The notes under the pieces were generated by a model that saw nothing but the letters and a program-made list of their open reading frames with translations, was not told where the DNA came from and searched no databases. Both the position numbers and the translations under genes were made by a program. From Pestalotiopsis fici W106-1 (lineage: Eukaryota > Ascomycota > Sordariomycetes > Amphisphaeriales > Sporocadaceae), in assembly GCF_000516985.1 (NCBI RefSeq), contig NW_006917091.1, positions 1,254,977-1,318,976 of the forward strand: a stretch of DNA of 64,000 bases, in the 5' to 3' direction. Positions 1-11,537 of this stretch are shown piece by piece (the stretch's first letter is position 1; every line of letters begins with the position of its first letter).

Positions 1-2050
1 AATGGCGTTTCGCCGGATAAAAGGTTAATTATATAATTTGTTTTTCGATTAAAAGGAAAGGTTTTTGTTTTATCGGGGTTAAATACGTTTAAATAGGATA
101 ATAGCTTTAAAAAGACTTTATTATTTTATTATCCGTTATTTTAGCTAAACGGGTTTTATTTTAAAAGCGCTACGATAGCAAAAATTTAGGCTGTTTTTTT
201 AAATTTTCGAGTAAATTTTTTAAATATTAAAAAATATAATTCGTTAATAGCGATTTTATAAAATTAACGGTTTGTTTTTAAATTAAAAATAATTTTATAT
301 TTTTTAACGTAAATTAGGATAATAAAATAGGATTATTTTCGGGTTTTAAATCTCGGTCGATAATAATATAATATTATATAAATTTGCGTATAATACGTTA
401 ATAATTAATAGTTTATATTTGCATTTTATATATTTCGTAAATCGGATACGTTAAATTACCTACCGCTTTTAATACCGGTGCTTTATTTTTAATTTGCTTT
501 AATCCCGCTTATTTTGCGAAAATACGGCTAATATAATTTATTTTTATATAAATATTTAAATCGGTAAACGTTATTATATTTTAATTTTTTAAAATAATAA
601 TAAAAATATAAAAATAGGTTATTATTAAAAAAGGCCTTAACGTTTAAGGATTATTATTAGGGCTTAGGCTTTTCCCCGGCTTTATTTTTTAAATAATCCG
701 CTGCTTTTTTGCCTGTTATTTTTTATTGCTTCGATTTACGGCGTAAGGCATTTATTTAATAAATAAATATTATTTTTATAAATATAATAGGTAAATATAC
801 GTTTTTTAGAATTAACGGGGTTTTTTGTTAAGCTTTCGTTTTTAAATTTTAAATTTAGGCTTTAAATATAATTAGGACGGTTTTGCTTATTCGAATTATT
901 ATAAAAGCTTTTATAATTATTTTTTAATAAGTAACCGCTTTGCCGTTATTGCTTATTTCCTTAATAATTAACGGGTTAATCGTTATCGCGCTTCTTTTTT
1001 TTAGCGATTTTAATTTACGAATTTTAATAACTTTAAATTTATGCTATTATATTAATTCGCTATTAAGGCTTTATTTTAGCGTAAATATTAAAATATATTT
1101 AAAAATTTTCGGCTAATTTTAATTAAAACGCGTAAACTTAGGTTTTTTTGCTTTATTAAGGAAATTAGCTTTCGAAATTATTAAAATAAATATCGAAATT
1201 ACAAGGAAATTAATTCGATTATTAGGATGCTTTTTTGTATATAGCTATAATTTTATAAATTTAGTTTTTTATATTCCGTAAAATAAAAAGCGTTTATTTA
1301 AAGAATTTTAGAAAATTATAATAAAGTTTATTACGTAATTTTTCCGTTTCGACGGTATTTATATAGCGACGCTAAAAAAATTTATAATTTCCGTTTATTT
1401 TATCGAAAATATAAAGGATTTTTTATCGGTTTTTGCGGAATTTTTTCGAGGCTTTTATATAAGCTAAATCGAGGTTATTAAACTAGTTTTTTCGTTATCG
1501 AAAATTCTAAAAGGTTTTAAAAATCGGGATATTAGTGGTTTTAAGGTTTTTTTTATTATTTAAAAAAAATAAAAAAAAATTATTTTATCGTCGGTAATTA
1601 CCGTAGCTTTCGCTATCGCCGCGGTTAAACCTTTTTATTTTATTAAGGCTTAAAGCACGGAAAAGTTTTTTTTATTATTCCTTTAAACGTTATAATCGCT
1701 TAAAACGCTCGATAATTTTCGAAATTTAATCGATTTAATCTAAAATTATTAGGTTTAGTGCTAAAGGTTTTAGTCCCGAGGCCTTTTAATTAGGAGCGGG
1801 ATTTTCGCCTGATTATAGCGTAACCGTTACGCTTTTTTCGCGCGTTACGCTCGATTTTATTACTAAAAATATTTTTTATTAAATAACGTATAAAAAAAAA
1901 TTAAAATTATAACGGTTTATTAATAAAACGTTAGGTAATAATTAATATATTATATATTGTTATATAAATTAATTTTTGCAAAAGCAAAAATTTAATGCGA
2001 TTATATTACGTTAATTATATTTAGCTATAGCGTTAGCGTTATAATAGCGG
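1..2050 (-). mobile_element. RIP-decayed gypsy retrotransposon, 5' part (gag to start of RT), minus strand
   Basis: The top strand is T-rich, has almost no CpA and keeps CpG and G, as expected when C to T mutation hit the top strand. Read on the minus strand, the last ~105 bases before the window edge give a peptide beginning YLNVF and ending INLLSGETP, interrupted by no stop, which matches the region just upstream of reverse transcriptase in Ty3/gypsy polyproteins (consensus YLDVF..DHAI.L.PG..PP). The element therefore runs leftward out of the window, with gag expected between about 600 and 1900. Gag is not recognisable with certainty because of the many stops. No intact ORF remains. Confidence 0.75.
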
Positions 2051-2091
2051 TGCGGCACCGCTGCGCAATGCTTATATAGGAGGTTATTATA

Positions 2092-4600
2092 AATAAATTC
2101 GTAGTAATATACCTCGACGATATATTTATTTACTCCAAAAATTTTAACGAACATTAATAATATATTAAAATAATATTATAAAAACTATAAAACGCGAACC
2201 TGCTAATTAACCCAAAAAAAGCGAATTTTATAAAAAAAAAATTACCTTTATAAGATATATAATATCCCCCGAAAAAATTAAAATAAAACCATTTAAAATC
2301 TTAATAATAAAAAATTAGCTTACCCTAACCTTAATAATAAAAATTAGATTTTTTTTAGGATTTATAAACTTTTACCGAATATTCGTTTAAGGATTCGGAG
2401 GTATCGCTATACCGCTTACGCACCTAATAAAAAAAATATACTTTTTAACTAAATATTTAAAACACAAAAAGCCTTCGAAATAGTTAAAAAACGAATTACG
2501 GATAAACTTATAATACGCATAATAAACTTAAAACGGGAATTTAAAATCGAAACAAATGCCTTAAATTACGCTATAAACAAATAATTTATATAAAAGGATA
2601 ATAACGGAAAACCACACCCGATTGCATTTTATAGCAAAAAATTCACAAAAAAATAATTAAACTACTAAATTTATAATAAAAAATTTATAGCTATTATCGA
2701 AATATTTTAAAAATAAAAACACTATTTTAGCGGAATTAAATATTAAATTAAAATTTATACTAATTATAAAAATCTAGCCTTATTTACTACTAATAAAAAA
2801 TTTAATAAATAATAAATTAAATAGGTAGAATTCCTAATAAATTTTAATTTTAAAATTATTTATTGCAAAAAATCAGAAAACGGCAGAGCTAATACCTTTA
2901 GCCGAAAACCGGATTATTTCCAAAAAATATTAAAAAAAACTAATATTATCCTTTTAATAAATAACGAAGGAAACCTAATACTAATTATAATTTTATACGC
3001 AATTATAAAAGTAACTAACGATAACAGCTAAATAAAAAAAATTATCGATATAATACGACCATTACTCCAAAACCTATTTTATAACCTAATATTAAAAATA
3101 AAAAAATTTAAAAATATTATTAAATACTAAAGCAAACTATAAATACCGGATAAATTCCGAAAAAACCTTATTAAAAATTATTATAAATTACTAATTTATA
3201 AATATTAAAAAGTTTTTAAAATTTTTAAACGAATTTAATAAAAATTTAATTACCCGAACCTTTAATAAATTGTTAGTAATATTATTAAAAAATATAATTT
3301 ATATAATAAAATAAAATTAATATAATATAAATAATATAAAAAGCTATAACTTATATTACCGCTAAATAAAATATAAAAATCTATTATATTAGATTTTATT
3401 ATAAAATTACTATTTTCGAAAAAACCTTTAACTAAAACCTTTTACGATAATATCCTAATATTTATAAAATAATTCACAAAATACGCTTATTTTTTTTTTA
3501 TATAAAAAAGCCAATAATATAAAAAAATTAGCCTATACGTTCCTCCGAATTATAGCTAATTAATACGGATTATTAAATAAAATTATTTTAAACAAAAATA
3601 AGCTTTTTATATCGAAATTTTAAAAATTATTTATTAGCTAGCTAAAATGCGATTATAAGCTTTTAATAGCTTTTTATCCGCAAATTAACGGATAAATAAA
3701 ATAAGCAAATTAAATATTCGAAAAATACTTTAAATGCTATATTAACTATAAATAAAATAATTAAATTATATTATTGCTATTCGCATAATTTATATATAAT
3801 AATATAATACGAAAACCTACCAAAATATTATTATTTTACGCTAATTACGGGTATAAACCCGATATTACTAAAAAATTATTAAAAAAAAGGAACTTATATT
3901 ATACGCTATTTTACGCGTTAAATAACTTAAAAATCTATAAACGGAATTTTAAAAAACCTTTATCGCTATTTAATAAAAAATAAAATTTTAATACGATAAA
4001 AAAAATTAAAGGACTAATTTTTAAAAAAAAGGATAAAATTTATTTTTTACGCAAAAATATTAAAATAAAATAATTAAGCGATAAACTCGATTTTAAAAAA
4101 CTCGGATTATTTAAAATCGATAAAAAAATTTCGAATATTAATTACCGATTTAAGCTACTAAAAATTATAAAAAACCACAAAACCTTTTATATTTTATTAT
4201 TTGAACTAGCATTAAAAAACGCTAAAATTAACGAAATATTAAAAATAAAACTAAATTAGCAAAAATATATCGTTAAAAAAATTATTAATTATAAAAAAAT
4301 CGAACGCGAATACTAATTTTACGTTAAATAAAAAAATTACTTATTTAAAAAAAATATTTAAAAACCTAAAAAATATATTAAAAATTATATCGCTTTTAAT
4401 TAATACTTTTAATTTTAATAAAAGGACCAAAATTTACAAAATTATTTTTAAAACCGAATACCGATTAATTAGGCTTATTAAAAATATTTAACGATTAAAA
4501 ATTATTTATTATAAAATATTTATAATTTTTAAAAGCAAAAAAAACCCTATTTTCCTTATTTAATTTTTTTATATTATAAATAAATAATTCGGAATTATAA
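2092..4600 (+). mobile_element. RIP-decayed gypsy chromovirus relic (RT, RNase H, integrase, chromodomain), plus strand
   Basis: The top strand is A-rich and G-poor, the mirror image of the block to the left. At 2092-2153 it encodes a peptide containing FVVIYLDDIFIYSKN, the catalytic YxDD motif of gypsy reverse transcriptase. At about 2540-2655 lies RNase H (KPHPIAFYSKKFT). At 2884-2925 is the NTFSRKPDY stretch that follows RNase H. At 3445-3500 the integrase core reads FTKYAYF, and at 3660-3715 FYPQING, matching the HPQTDGQ motif. At 4258-4400 a C-terminal chromodomain is visible (YIVKKIINYK...FYVK...NIWKPKKYIKN with stops from G to A changes). The copy starts in the middle of RT, so its 5' half is missing. 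Confidence 0.85.
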
Positions 4601-5620
4601 GCCTTTATTCGTATTTTAATTTTCCGAATCCGAAATAACCGATTAATAACGGCCGTTAAAAAAAATTAAAATTTAGCTATTTTTTTATAAAATTCTAAAA
4701 AATTATCGCTTACCTCCTTTTTTTTAGTTTTTAATTTCCGCTATTAATCCAAAACCTTCCGAAGCGTAAAAGCTATTAAAATATTATTATATTTCCGAAA
4801 AAAATGCGTAATATATTTTAAATAACGAATCGATTTTTTATCCGTTATTTAGTAAAAACGCTTATTTTTAAAATAAAGCGTATATAATATATTTATAATA
4901 TAACCGTTTAATTTAATAAAATTAAAAAACTTAATTCGTTTATAAGCTTTTCGTTTTTTTATTATTTCCGATAAAAATTCTAATATAATAAATATATATT
5001 ATAAATAAAGCAAAAAGGAATAATAAAAAAAAAAATAATTACGGTATATAGGTATTACGATTTATTTAAGCGGCCTAAAATCTTTTAAAGATAAAAAATA
5101 TAAAAAAAAAAGCTAATATTACAAATATATACCTTTATATAAAAATAAATAAATATATTAACGCTTAAAAAAAAAAGGGTTTAGCACTAAAAGCCGGAAA
5201 TAAATTAAAACAGGAACCACTATCTTTAGTAACTGCTAGCCAGCTGCCTAATAAAATTATAATTTTAATAATAATCTAAACGGTTAAATTATTAAAATTA
5301 TTAAACTCTTTTAATTTTAAAATTATAAAATCGGCTTAGTATTATAATTTAAAAAATATTAGTAAAAAAATAAATAAATATATATTATAAAAAAATTTCC
5401 TATATAGATAATTATTATTTTAATAATTAATTTAAGCATTTATTTTATTTATAAGTAAAATATTTAATACGTTTTAACGATTATATTTATAAATTAGTTT
5501 AATTACCCTTATCTTTAAATATTTATTATTTAATACCTTTTTTTAAAATTACCGTTCCCTATTAGCATAAACCCTAACACCTTTTATACTTTAGGTTTAT
5601 TCTAGAAACCCGTAGTATAG
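4600..5620. repeat. AT-rich RIP-type repeat remnant without recognisable coding
   Basis: This stretch continues the AT-rich, CpA-poor composition up to an abrupt change to normal composition near 5.6 kb. It probably holds the LTR and flanks of the chromovirus. A short piece at about 5205-5250 keeps several CpA dinucleotides and looks less mutated than its surroundings. I see no gene here. Confidence 0.5.
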
Positions 5621-5625
5621 CCGTT

Positions 5626-6228
5626 ATATCGGAGCGAAAAAGGTATTCGGAACCGGAGGCTTGTATACGCCACTCTTATCTGCCTTTCCTATCGGACTTG
5701 TGATCCCAATCATCTACTACTACTCAACCAAAAGAGTCGCCCCAACTCACTGGCTTCGCCAAATACATCCGGTCCTTCTCTTGACTGGTGCGCATGCTTG
5801 GTCACCTGTAAGTTTCCTTCGCCATGTTTTTTACGTATAGAGATATACCGAATCGGCATCATATTTGAGTCCCTTTAACCTTTGGAACTGCTCTGTCAAA
5901 TTTAGCTGACTGACTTTTTTCGTTCCTGTTTCAGTATAACATTTCGTATTGGTATCCAGCCATCATCCCCGGGTGGATCTCATGGGTGTACCTCCGCAAG
6001 CGTTACTTGGCATTTTGGTCAAAGTACAATTATATTCTATCTGCCGCGTTCTCTGCCGCTATTGCCATTGCTGGCGTTGTCATCTTCTTTGCTGTATCAT
6101 ATAATGGTCTCGAGATTGATTGGTGGGGGAACAATGCTGATACTGGCTGCGAATCGACTGCGTGCACCCGGTTGAGCTTGCCAAAGGGAGAGTACTTTGG
6201 GCCAAGAATCGGTACTTATGCTACATGA
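5626..6228 (+). pseudogene. C-terminal stub of an OPT-family oligopeptide transporter
   Basis: Two exons can be read: up to 5807, an intron at 5808-5934 (GTAAGT...CAG), then 5935-6228. The product shows the end of an oligopeptide transporter: IGAKKVFG and GLYTPLL, a membrane helix, PTHWLRQIHPVL, then NISYWYPA, RKRYLAFWSKYNY and a final helix followed by WWGN, LPKGEYFGP. OPT proteins are usually 700-900 residues with 12-16 helices and import small peptides across the plasma membrane; only about the last 160 residues remain. The 5' side dissolves into the RIP-mutated block, with stops and a frame break at 5560-5640. The gene was thus cut by, or mutated together with, the repeat. It is almost certainly non-functional. 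Confidence 0.8.
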
Positions 6229-6824
6229 TTCTGTGTCAACTCTCCCAAGATCAAGTGCTGGAAGATGGGTGTTGCGCAGAACCACATTCTGAGGAACCAC
6301 TCTTGTGCTGAAAATACTCTGTAAAAACGAGGAAGTTTGTACCCTAGCTAATACTATGTGCGAATTAATAAGATCAACCTTTGCAGTTCGTATTAAATTT
6401 GAGACGCTGAATGTAGAGGAGCAGATTTTTTTTTTTTAAAAAAAAAGAAAAAACTAAAAAGAAAAAAAAACTCGACGCCCAAAGCAGTACGACGTGTATC
6501 ATCCAATCAAGGAGGTTTCGGCCTGTATGAAAAGAGACGTTGTCACATTTACAACAAATGAAGCACGACGATTACCATCGAGGTATCGTGCACTAGAAAT
6601 AGATCCGCCTGCCTTGGCTGGCGGGTAGCGTGTAACATGATTGGCCACCATGTTGATAGTCTATCACTAAGGTAGGCAGCAGAGGCCCACTCAATATTTG
6701 CTCGAGTCATCAAAGTACAAGCTTGTCCATCTGGTCAATTAGATTAGACACGAGATTTCTGAAAAATTCCCAACTATTTCATAGCACATGATACTTTTAT
6801 TCAACTGTGCCGACCTTCAGCAAA
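6229..6824. other. Intergenic, low-complexity A/T run
   Basis: No coding region is seen. A purine/pyrimidine tract of T12 followed by A-rich sequence lies at about 6427-6472. The last 100 bases are the likely promoter and 5' leader of the next gene. Confidence 0.5.
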
Positions 6825-8305
6825 ATGGTGGTGGTCCATAGGAAACATTGGCCGCCGGCCTTCAAGGTCGCCGTCAAGCATCCAGAGACAGGCCGCCCGT
6901 ATCACCCAGGATCGTGGGAACTCAACCATAGCGAGGCAGACCGGCTCCTGGTCGAAAAAGCTGGTAGAAGCAACCATGAGCTCACCGACGAGGAGCGCGA
7001 CCAGATCAGAGCCATGCCGGCCATGTCTTCGCCGATTATTGTGAAAACACTGGCGGATCCATCGTCGCTGACCGAGGAGGAACGCTGCCTGGCCATGGAC
7101 TGGCCGCCCGAGCAGCAGCGCCGGGCCAACATTGCAGGCGTCGGCCTTGGTGACATGGACCCAGACCAAATCCTCGCCCAGACGGCGGCTGACCCGGGCT
7201 GGCTCCGGACGCGCGCTCAAGCCGAACTGATCGTTAATCGGTTCAACGTGCGGCCACGCCTGCCGCGCTTGGACTTTTGGGAATTTCCTTACGATCAGAG
7301 GACAGCCGACAGGCTGGTACAAAAGAAGGACGATTTTTTTGTATATATGAAGGCGCGCCGCCAGCAAGACCTGCTGACACGTCCAGATCCGATTTGGACG
7401 GGTGCCAAGGAGAAAGTGACGGATCTCGAGAACCAGGTCGAAGACAAGAGGGCTTATGAGCGATCCCGAGAACATGGCATGCACTGTCTCATTACTACGC
7501 CAGAGTGGATCAGACAGCTGAAACGCGAAGATGCAACGTTTGGATTCAACATTTACAAGACTGCTGAAGTACCAGTTTTGTACGACGAGTTTCTCGCGGC
7601 GGAGAGGAAGCGGCCGTCTTCGCGAATCCTTACCATGGCAACGGTCGACACGTTTCAGGAGTTGTGGAAGTATTTCATGAATCAAAGAGTATTTGGGCAG
7701 TCGGGAGAGATCCGCTACATCAACCTGCTGCTTCGAGGCACTAACCAGGCCGATCTGGAACGGGAAAACATGGTTTGGACCACCGGTGATCTGGAGGCCC
7801 CTGCCGCTGATGCTGCTGCATTCAAAAATCATCACCGGTTGGCTCGAGCGGGTTGGGAAAATGGTATTCATCCAAGATATTTCCTTGTCATGGATAAGGA
7901 AGGATTTCCACCCATCAAGCATGTCATTTTCCGCCACCGAGCCATTTTCCCCGAGGTTTGGATCTACGATGCAGAGTGGGCGCCACCACCGGGCGTAGAT
8001 GGTATCCACGACGAAGATGGCTACCAAGGTCGCATAAGGGTACGTGAATGCAAAGCTTCAAGCTTCCTTTGACTACGCGCTGATATTTGTTTTCCCAGAT
8101 GCGATACCCATATCATACCTACATGTATTTCTACCCCCTGACCTTGGAACCGGGATTTGACTTGAAGACATTATGGATGGAGCAGGAGGATAAGTCGAAG
8201 CCGTATCCATTTCCTTGGACTGATATTGGGTATCATGACTATGGGTATTCGTCTGAAGAGGACGAGGCATCTTTGGGCCGTTTGTGGTTCGAGGGGAAAT
8301 GGTAG
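6825..8305 (+). CDS. Hypothetical fungal protein, 473 aa, two exons
   Basis: Exons are 6825-8039 and 8099-8305, with a 59 bp intron (GTACGT...CAG) that keeps the frame. The start is the first ATG in frame, with A at -3 (caaaATGg). I do not recognise the family. The N-terminal third is acidic and helical and contains two similar short segments, LTDEERDQI and LTEEERCLA. The middle has WxFPYDQRTADRLVQKK and a charged helix; the C-terminal third is rich in aromatic residues (MRYPYHTYMYFYPLTLEPG) and ends in LWFEGKW. No signal peptide or membrane helix is visible. A long antisense open frame over the same region is a by-product of codon bias. The gene is intact and looks expressed-type, but no function can be given. 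Confidence 0.75.
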
Positions 8306-8555
8306 TTGTCAAAAGTGGAGACGTAGGCCGTGCATTACTCAATTAACACCCAGTCTGAGCTCCCCGTAATTGCTGTGGCTGATGCATTGAGGAACTTGAT
8401 TGGGCAAAACGAACCGACCAGCCACATTTAAGCCCTTTCCAGCCAAGTCTTTATAACAGACTTTTTTCGGTGATCGCAGACGAAATATCAATGTCTGATT
8501 CGCCAAAGCATGCTGAAAAGCCGTCTTGGGGTTACAATGCAGGCCCAGCCGCGAC

Positions 8556-9458
8556 ATGGATGAACTGCAGCGTCTGTGGACGGTCAAGGAGGCGGCGAAT
8601 GGCCATGGTCTATTCGCCGCAGCCGACATCAAACCAGGGCTTTTGATCATCCAAGAAGCGCCTTTACTGACGGTCTCGCGCGAGGAAGCCCAGTCGGGAT
8701 CTGAGCACATTGGGATTCCCGCAAAGACGGGGCTCTTGACGGCAGAGGACCAGAGCCGGATGATGGACTTGTACCACAACCCGTCGAAACTGCGCGAGTT
8801 TGCGGAATTCCAGGGTCGGCCGTGTCCCGGCGCTCCCCACATAGACTCGGCCGTCGCCCTGGCCAAATTCTATACCAATGCCGCAACCATTACGACGGGC
8901 GACTTGGATGCTGGCCTCTTTCCTACCTTTTGCCGCATGAATCACTCGTGCATGCCCAACACGAGCTGGGGGTACGACGAGGTTTCGGGGACCATGCAAG
9001 TCTACGCCTCGCGCGAAATCAGGCATGGCGAGGAGCTGACGGATGCATACACGGAGCTGGCGCGGCCGCGTGCTCGTAGACTCAAGGAGCTGGCCAACTG
9101 GGGCTTCCAGTGCGAGTGTCTGGTCTGCGAAGGGCCCGACGCCGAGGAGCACGAGACTCGGAGGCGCCAGGTCTGGCGGATCAACGAGATTCTGAACCTC
9201 TACGACGCCCACAAAAGAAAGAGCGGAAAGGAGAGGCCAGTCTTTGCCGAGATGCCCAAGACGGATGAAGAGGCCCTGAGACTAGCCGAGGAGAGCGCGG
9301 CGCTGCTGCAAGCAGAAGGCCTTGTTGAGGAATTGGGCGCTGCCTATGGACGGTGCGCCAAATTCGCACGGGCAGCTGGGCTTTTCAAACTCGCCGACGA
9401 GTACGACGAGAAGGAATTTGAAATTCTCGTGTTAACGACCGGAGAATGCTCGCCGTAA
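8556..9458 (+). CDS. SET-domain protein, 300 aa
   Basis: Single exon. The start is the first ATG, giving MDELQRLW; 30 bases upstream are open but have no ATG. The protein is a SET-domain protein of the SMYD/SET5-like fungal group. The N-terminal SET strand reads GHGLFAAADIKPG (about residues 22-34), the substrate/cofactor core reads RMNHSCMPN (about 128-136, the conserved NHS), and HGEELTDAY follows. A post-SET CxC...C cluster is present in FQCECLVCEG near residue 185. These proteins transfer methyl groups from S-adenosylmethionine to lysines, but substrates are unknown for many fungal members. There is no MYND zinc finger. The spacing to the upstream gene is 250 bp, so it has its own promoter. 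Confidence 0.85.
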   Translation: MDELQRLWTVKEAANGHGLFAAADIKPGLLIIQEAPLLTVSREEAQSGSEHIGIPAKTGLLTAEDQSRMMDLYHNPSKLREFAEFQGRPCPGAPHIDSAVALAKFYTNAATITTGDLDAGLFPTFCRMNHSCMPNTSWGYDEVSGTMQVYASREIRHGEELTDAYTELARPRARRLKELANWGFQCECLVCEGPDAEEHETRRRQVWRINEILNLYDAHKRKSGKERPVFAEMPKTDEEALRLAEESAALLQAEGLVEELGAAYGRCAKFARAAGLFKLADEYDEKEFEILVLTTGECSP

Positions 9459-9813
9459 GCCAGGTTGACTCCAGAAGCTAGCTTGATAATCTCTGCCCAT
9501 AAATTTACAAGCTTGGTTTCTAAGACCGATTCGTCCCTTCTTGGGTTTTGCCGCTGTTAGCCGCCTCTGTACCGCCTCGCCCCTATCATCCGCCGTTTTG
9601 CCATTTATCCTCCGTGGCCCCAGACAATTGTTTTGGTACGACCGCTGGTGCTACCGGTGCCGCCGGTTATTATTTCGTCCACCGCTCCCGTCCGGCTCTT
9701 ACGCAGGCCCAAAAGATATATTTGATTCAAATTGCAAAGAAGCTAGTATTGACCTTCTAAGCATTCTGTGATCGCTTTTATCCTTAGAAATCCCGAAAGC
9801 ATTGGCCAAAAAC
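9459..9813. other. Intergenic, no gene seen
   Basis: Two overlapping open frames at 9541-9771 have no ATG-plus-domain support and a composition unlike neighbouring exons. Nothing else is visible. Confidence 0.4.
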
Positions 9814-10590
9814 TCATGGACGGCCATTCCGGATCTCATGCATGCGCTCCTGTTCCCTCTTTCGCACCTCGTCCTTAGCAGCGGGTTTATGTTTCCTCAC
9901 CTCCAGTGCGTGCTCCACCTCCTTTTTAGCCGTCTTCTCTTTCTCCACGCGATCTTTCCGCTCCGCAATATCCTTCTCGACTTCCACCTTTCTATGACCG
10001 ACCTTCGTGCTGAGCTCTTGAACTTCCCTCGGCCGTCGCGACCGCCATCGAGCGTTCTATGAGCAACGTGTCGAGCTTCTCTACAGTCTGCGGATCGTTG
10101 TGCTCCAGGCTGAGGGTCATGGCGGCGTCCAAGTGCCACTCGTTGGTGATCTCGTCGGTTCCGCCAATCTTGCTTGTGCTTTCTGCGTTGAGGCCCTCGA
10201 GAAACTCCTTGACTTCCGTAGCCTTGGTATCAGGGGGCAGCTTCGTGGCGAGCTCGTCTTGCATGCTGGGGAGGAGTTCTGCAAAAAGAGACCACGCCCA
10301 TGCGTTCACAACGGCAGCGCCAGTGCCACGCCAGGCGAGCTCCCGAATCAGCTCCATGGGGACAACGAGTTTGTCGGGCCCGCCAAGATTGATCAGCTCC
10401 TTCATCTCCTTGGTCGACACCTCTGCTTGATTTTCTTGAGCTTCAGAAGTTCTGTGTCTGTTTTGAATGACTTCACTCCTTCCTCATAGGTCTTTGCTAC
10501 CTTGGCCAAGTCCGCCTGGCCAAGCTCCGCCTCGAGATCTCGGACGCTACCAAGGGTCTCGGGTTTCTTGAGAGCAGCGTGCCCTCAGTC
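9814..10590 (-). pseudogene. Broken coiled-coil protein gene (two frame breaks)
   Basis: Three minus-strand segments in different frames read as one protein. About 10590-10405 gives LGSVRDLEAELGQAD and KVAKTYEEGVKSFKTD. 10420-10030 gives a segment with KEMKELINLGGPDKLVVP and MQDELATKLPPDTKATEVKEF. 10030-9814 gives a highly charged coiled coil, VEVEKDIAERKDRVEKEKTA, ending in a TGA. The frame changes near 10405 and 10035 are one in each direction and have no splice signals, so they are indels. The last segment is typical of a long Lys/Glu coiled coil. No family is recognised and the 5' end is missing. It faces away from the broken plus-strand gene that begins in the same place. Confidence 0.5.
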
Positions 10591-11537
10591 TCGGACGACA
10601 CCGTTCGCCTCGCTGCCGAGTTCCTCAAGTCATCTCTCTCCAGCGTCTCTCAGGAAGCCTTCCGTTCCGTCTATGAGTTATGGTGTGCTTTCAACTGTGC
10701 AACCCTTGGGCCTACGACCTTCTACGACCCCTGGGTGAGATCAAATACGCTGCAAACGTTTGGCAACCTAACTGCAGACATACTCAAGATCAATTTCGAC
10801 CAAAGCCTCGAGGCCGACAAGAAGGCCTGGTGGGACCGCGTCAAAGACAACCCTCGTACTGACGAGACAGTCTCCATTTCTCTGTCGACCAAGTATCACT
10901 CCAGTGAGATCACTAAGCTAAAAGACGACCCGCATGCTACTCGTCGATCTTACGTGGAAAAAAGCAATGGAATACGGCTTCAACAAGAAATGGTTCGACA
11001 TACGCCTCAAGGGTATCCAAGTTTATTTGTGCGGTGCGCGTGTCTACATGGACAAGCTGCCCCCAGAGGCACGGGGATCCGCAGATGCTAGCAAGACGAT
11101 CAAGCTGATCCTCGAAAGCCGGGGCAACTATCGATACGTGGACGAGAAGGGGCAACCGCATGAATTCTACCTGCCAGGCTCCACCTTTGACTTCAACTAC
11201 AAGATTCTCATGGCGTCAGAAGTGGGCTTCCCCCGCCGGTCGCAAAATCTGGTATCCGGCGCAGGAGACCAAGGAGCTGGTGGAAAGTGCTGCCGTGGTG
11301 CTTGAGGATGAGGCCCAAGATATGTTCGCCTATGAGCCGGTCAGTTCGTTGGAGGAGGGTGACGATTTTGAGCTGGGGTTGCCGAGTCTGGAGGTTACGG
11401 AGAAATTCTCCTTGCAGTCGCCGCTAGTCACATGGACAGTGCATGCAGACCCATCGGTGGATCTGACGGACGTGACGGACATTCACTTGGTATTTGATCT
11501 GGCGCTCAGAAGGGCCAACGAGAGTCTTTTTGGGTGA
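10480..11537 (+). pseudogene. Broken gene: C-terminal part of a large unrecognised protein, two +1 frame breaks
   Basis: Three consecutive plus-strand frames read as one protein: to about 10930 (helical, with LEADKKAWWDRVKDNP), 10934-11235 (RLKGIQVYLCGARVYMD), then to the TGA at 11535 (a beta-rich end with LPSLEVTEKFSLQSP and LTDVTDIHLVFDLALRR). Both changes are +1 and fall near short homopolymers (AAAA at ~10920, CCCCC at ~11230), without splice sites. The beta-rich tail resembles the C-terminal sandwich of some very large fungal proteins, possibly of the Tc-type group, but I cannot assign a family. A 5' part is missing. It is either a pseudogene or a gene carrying assembly indels. Confidence 0.5.

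Noticed and set aside
6801..8027. 408-codon open frame on the minus strand
   Set aside because: It lies antisense to the two-exon 473 aa gene, has no ATG context or domain, and its composition (many Arg, Trp, His, Cys) is that of a shadow frame.
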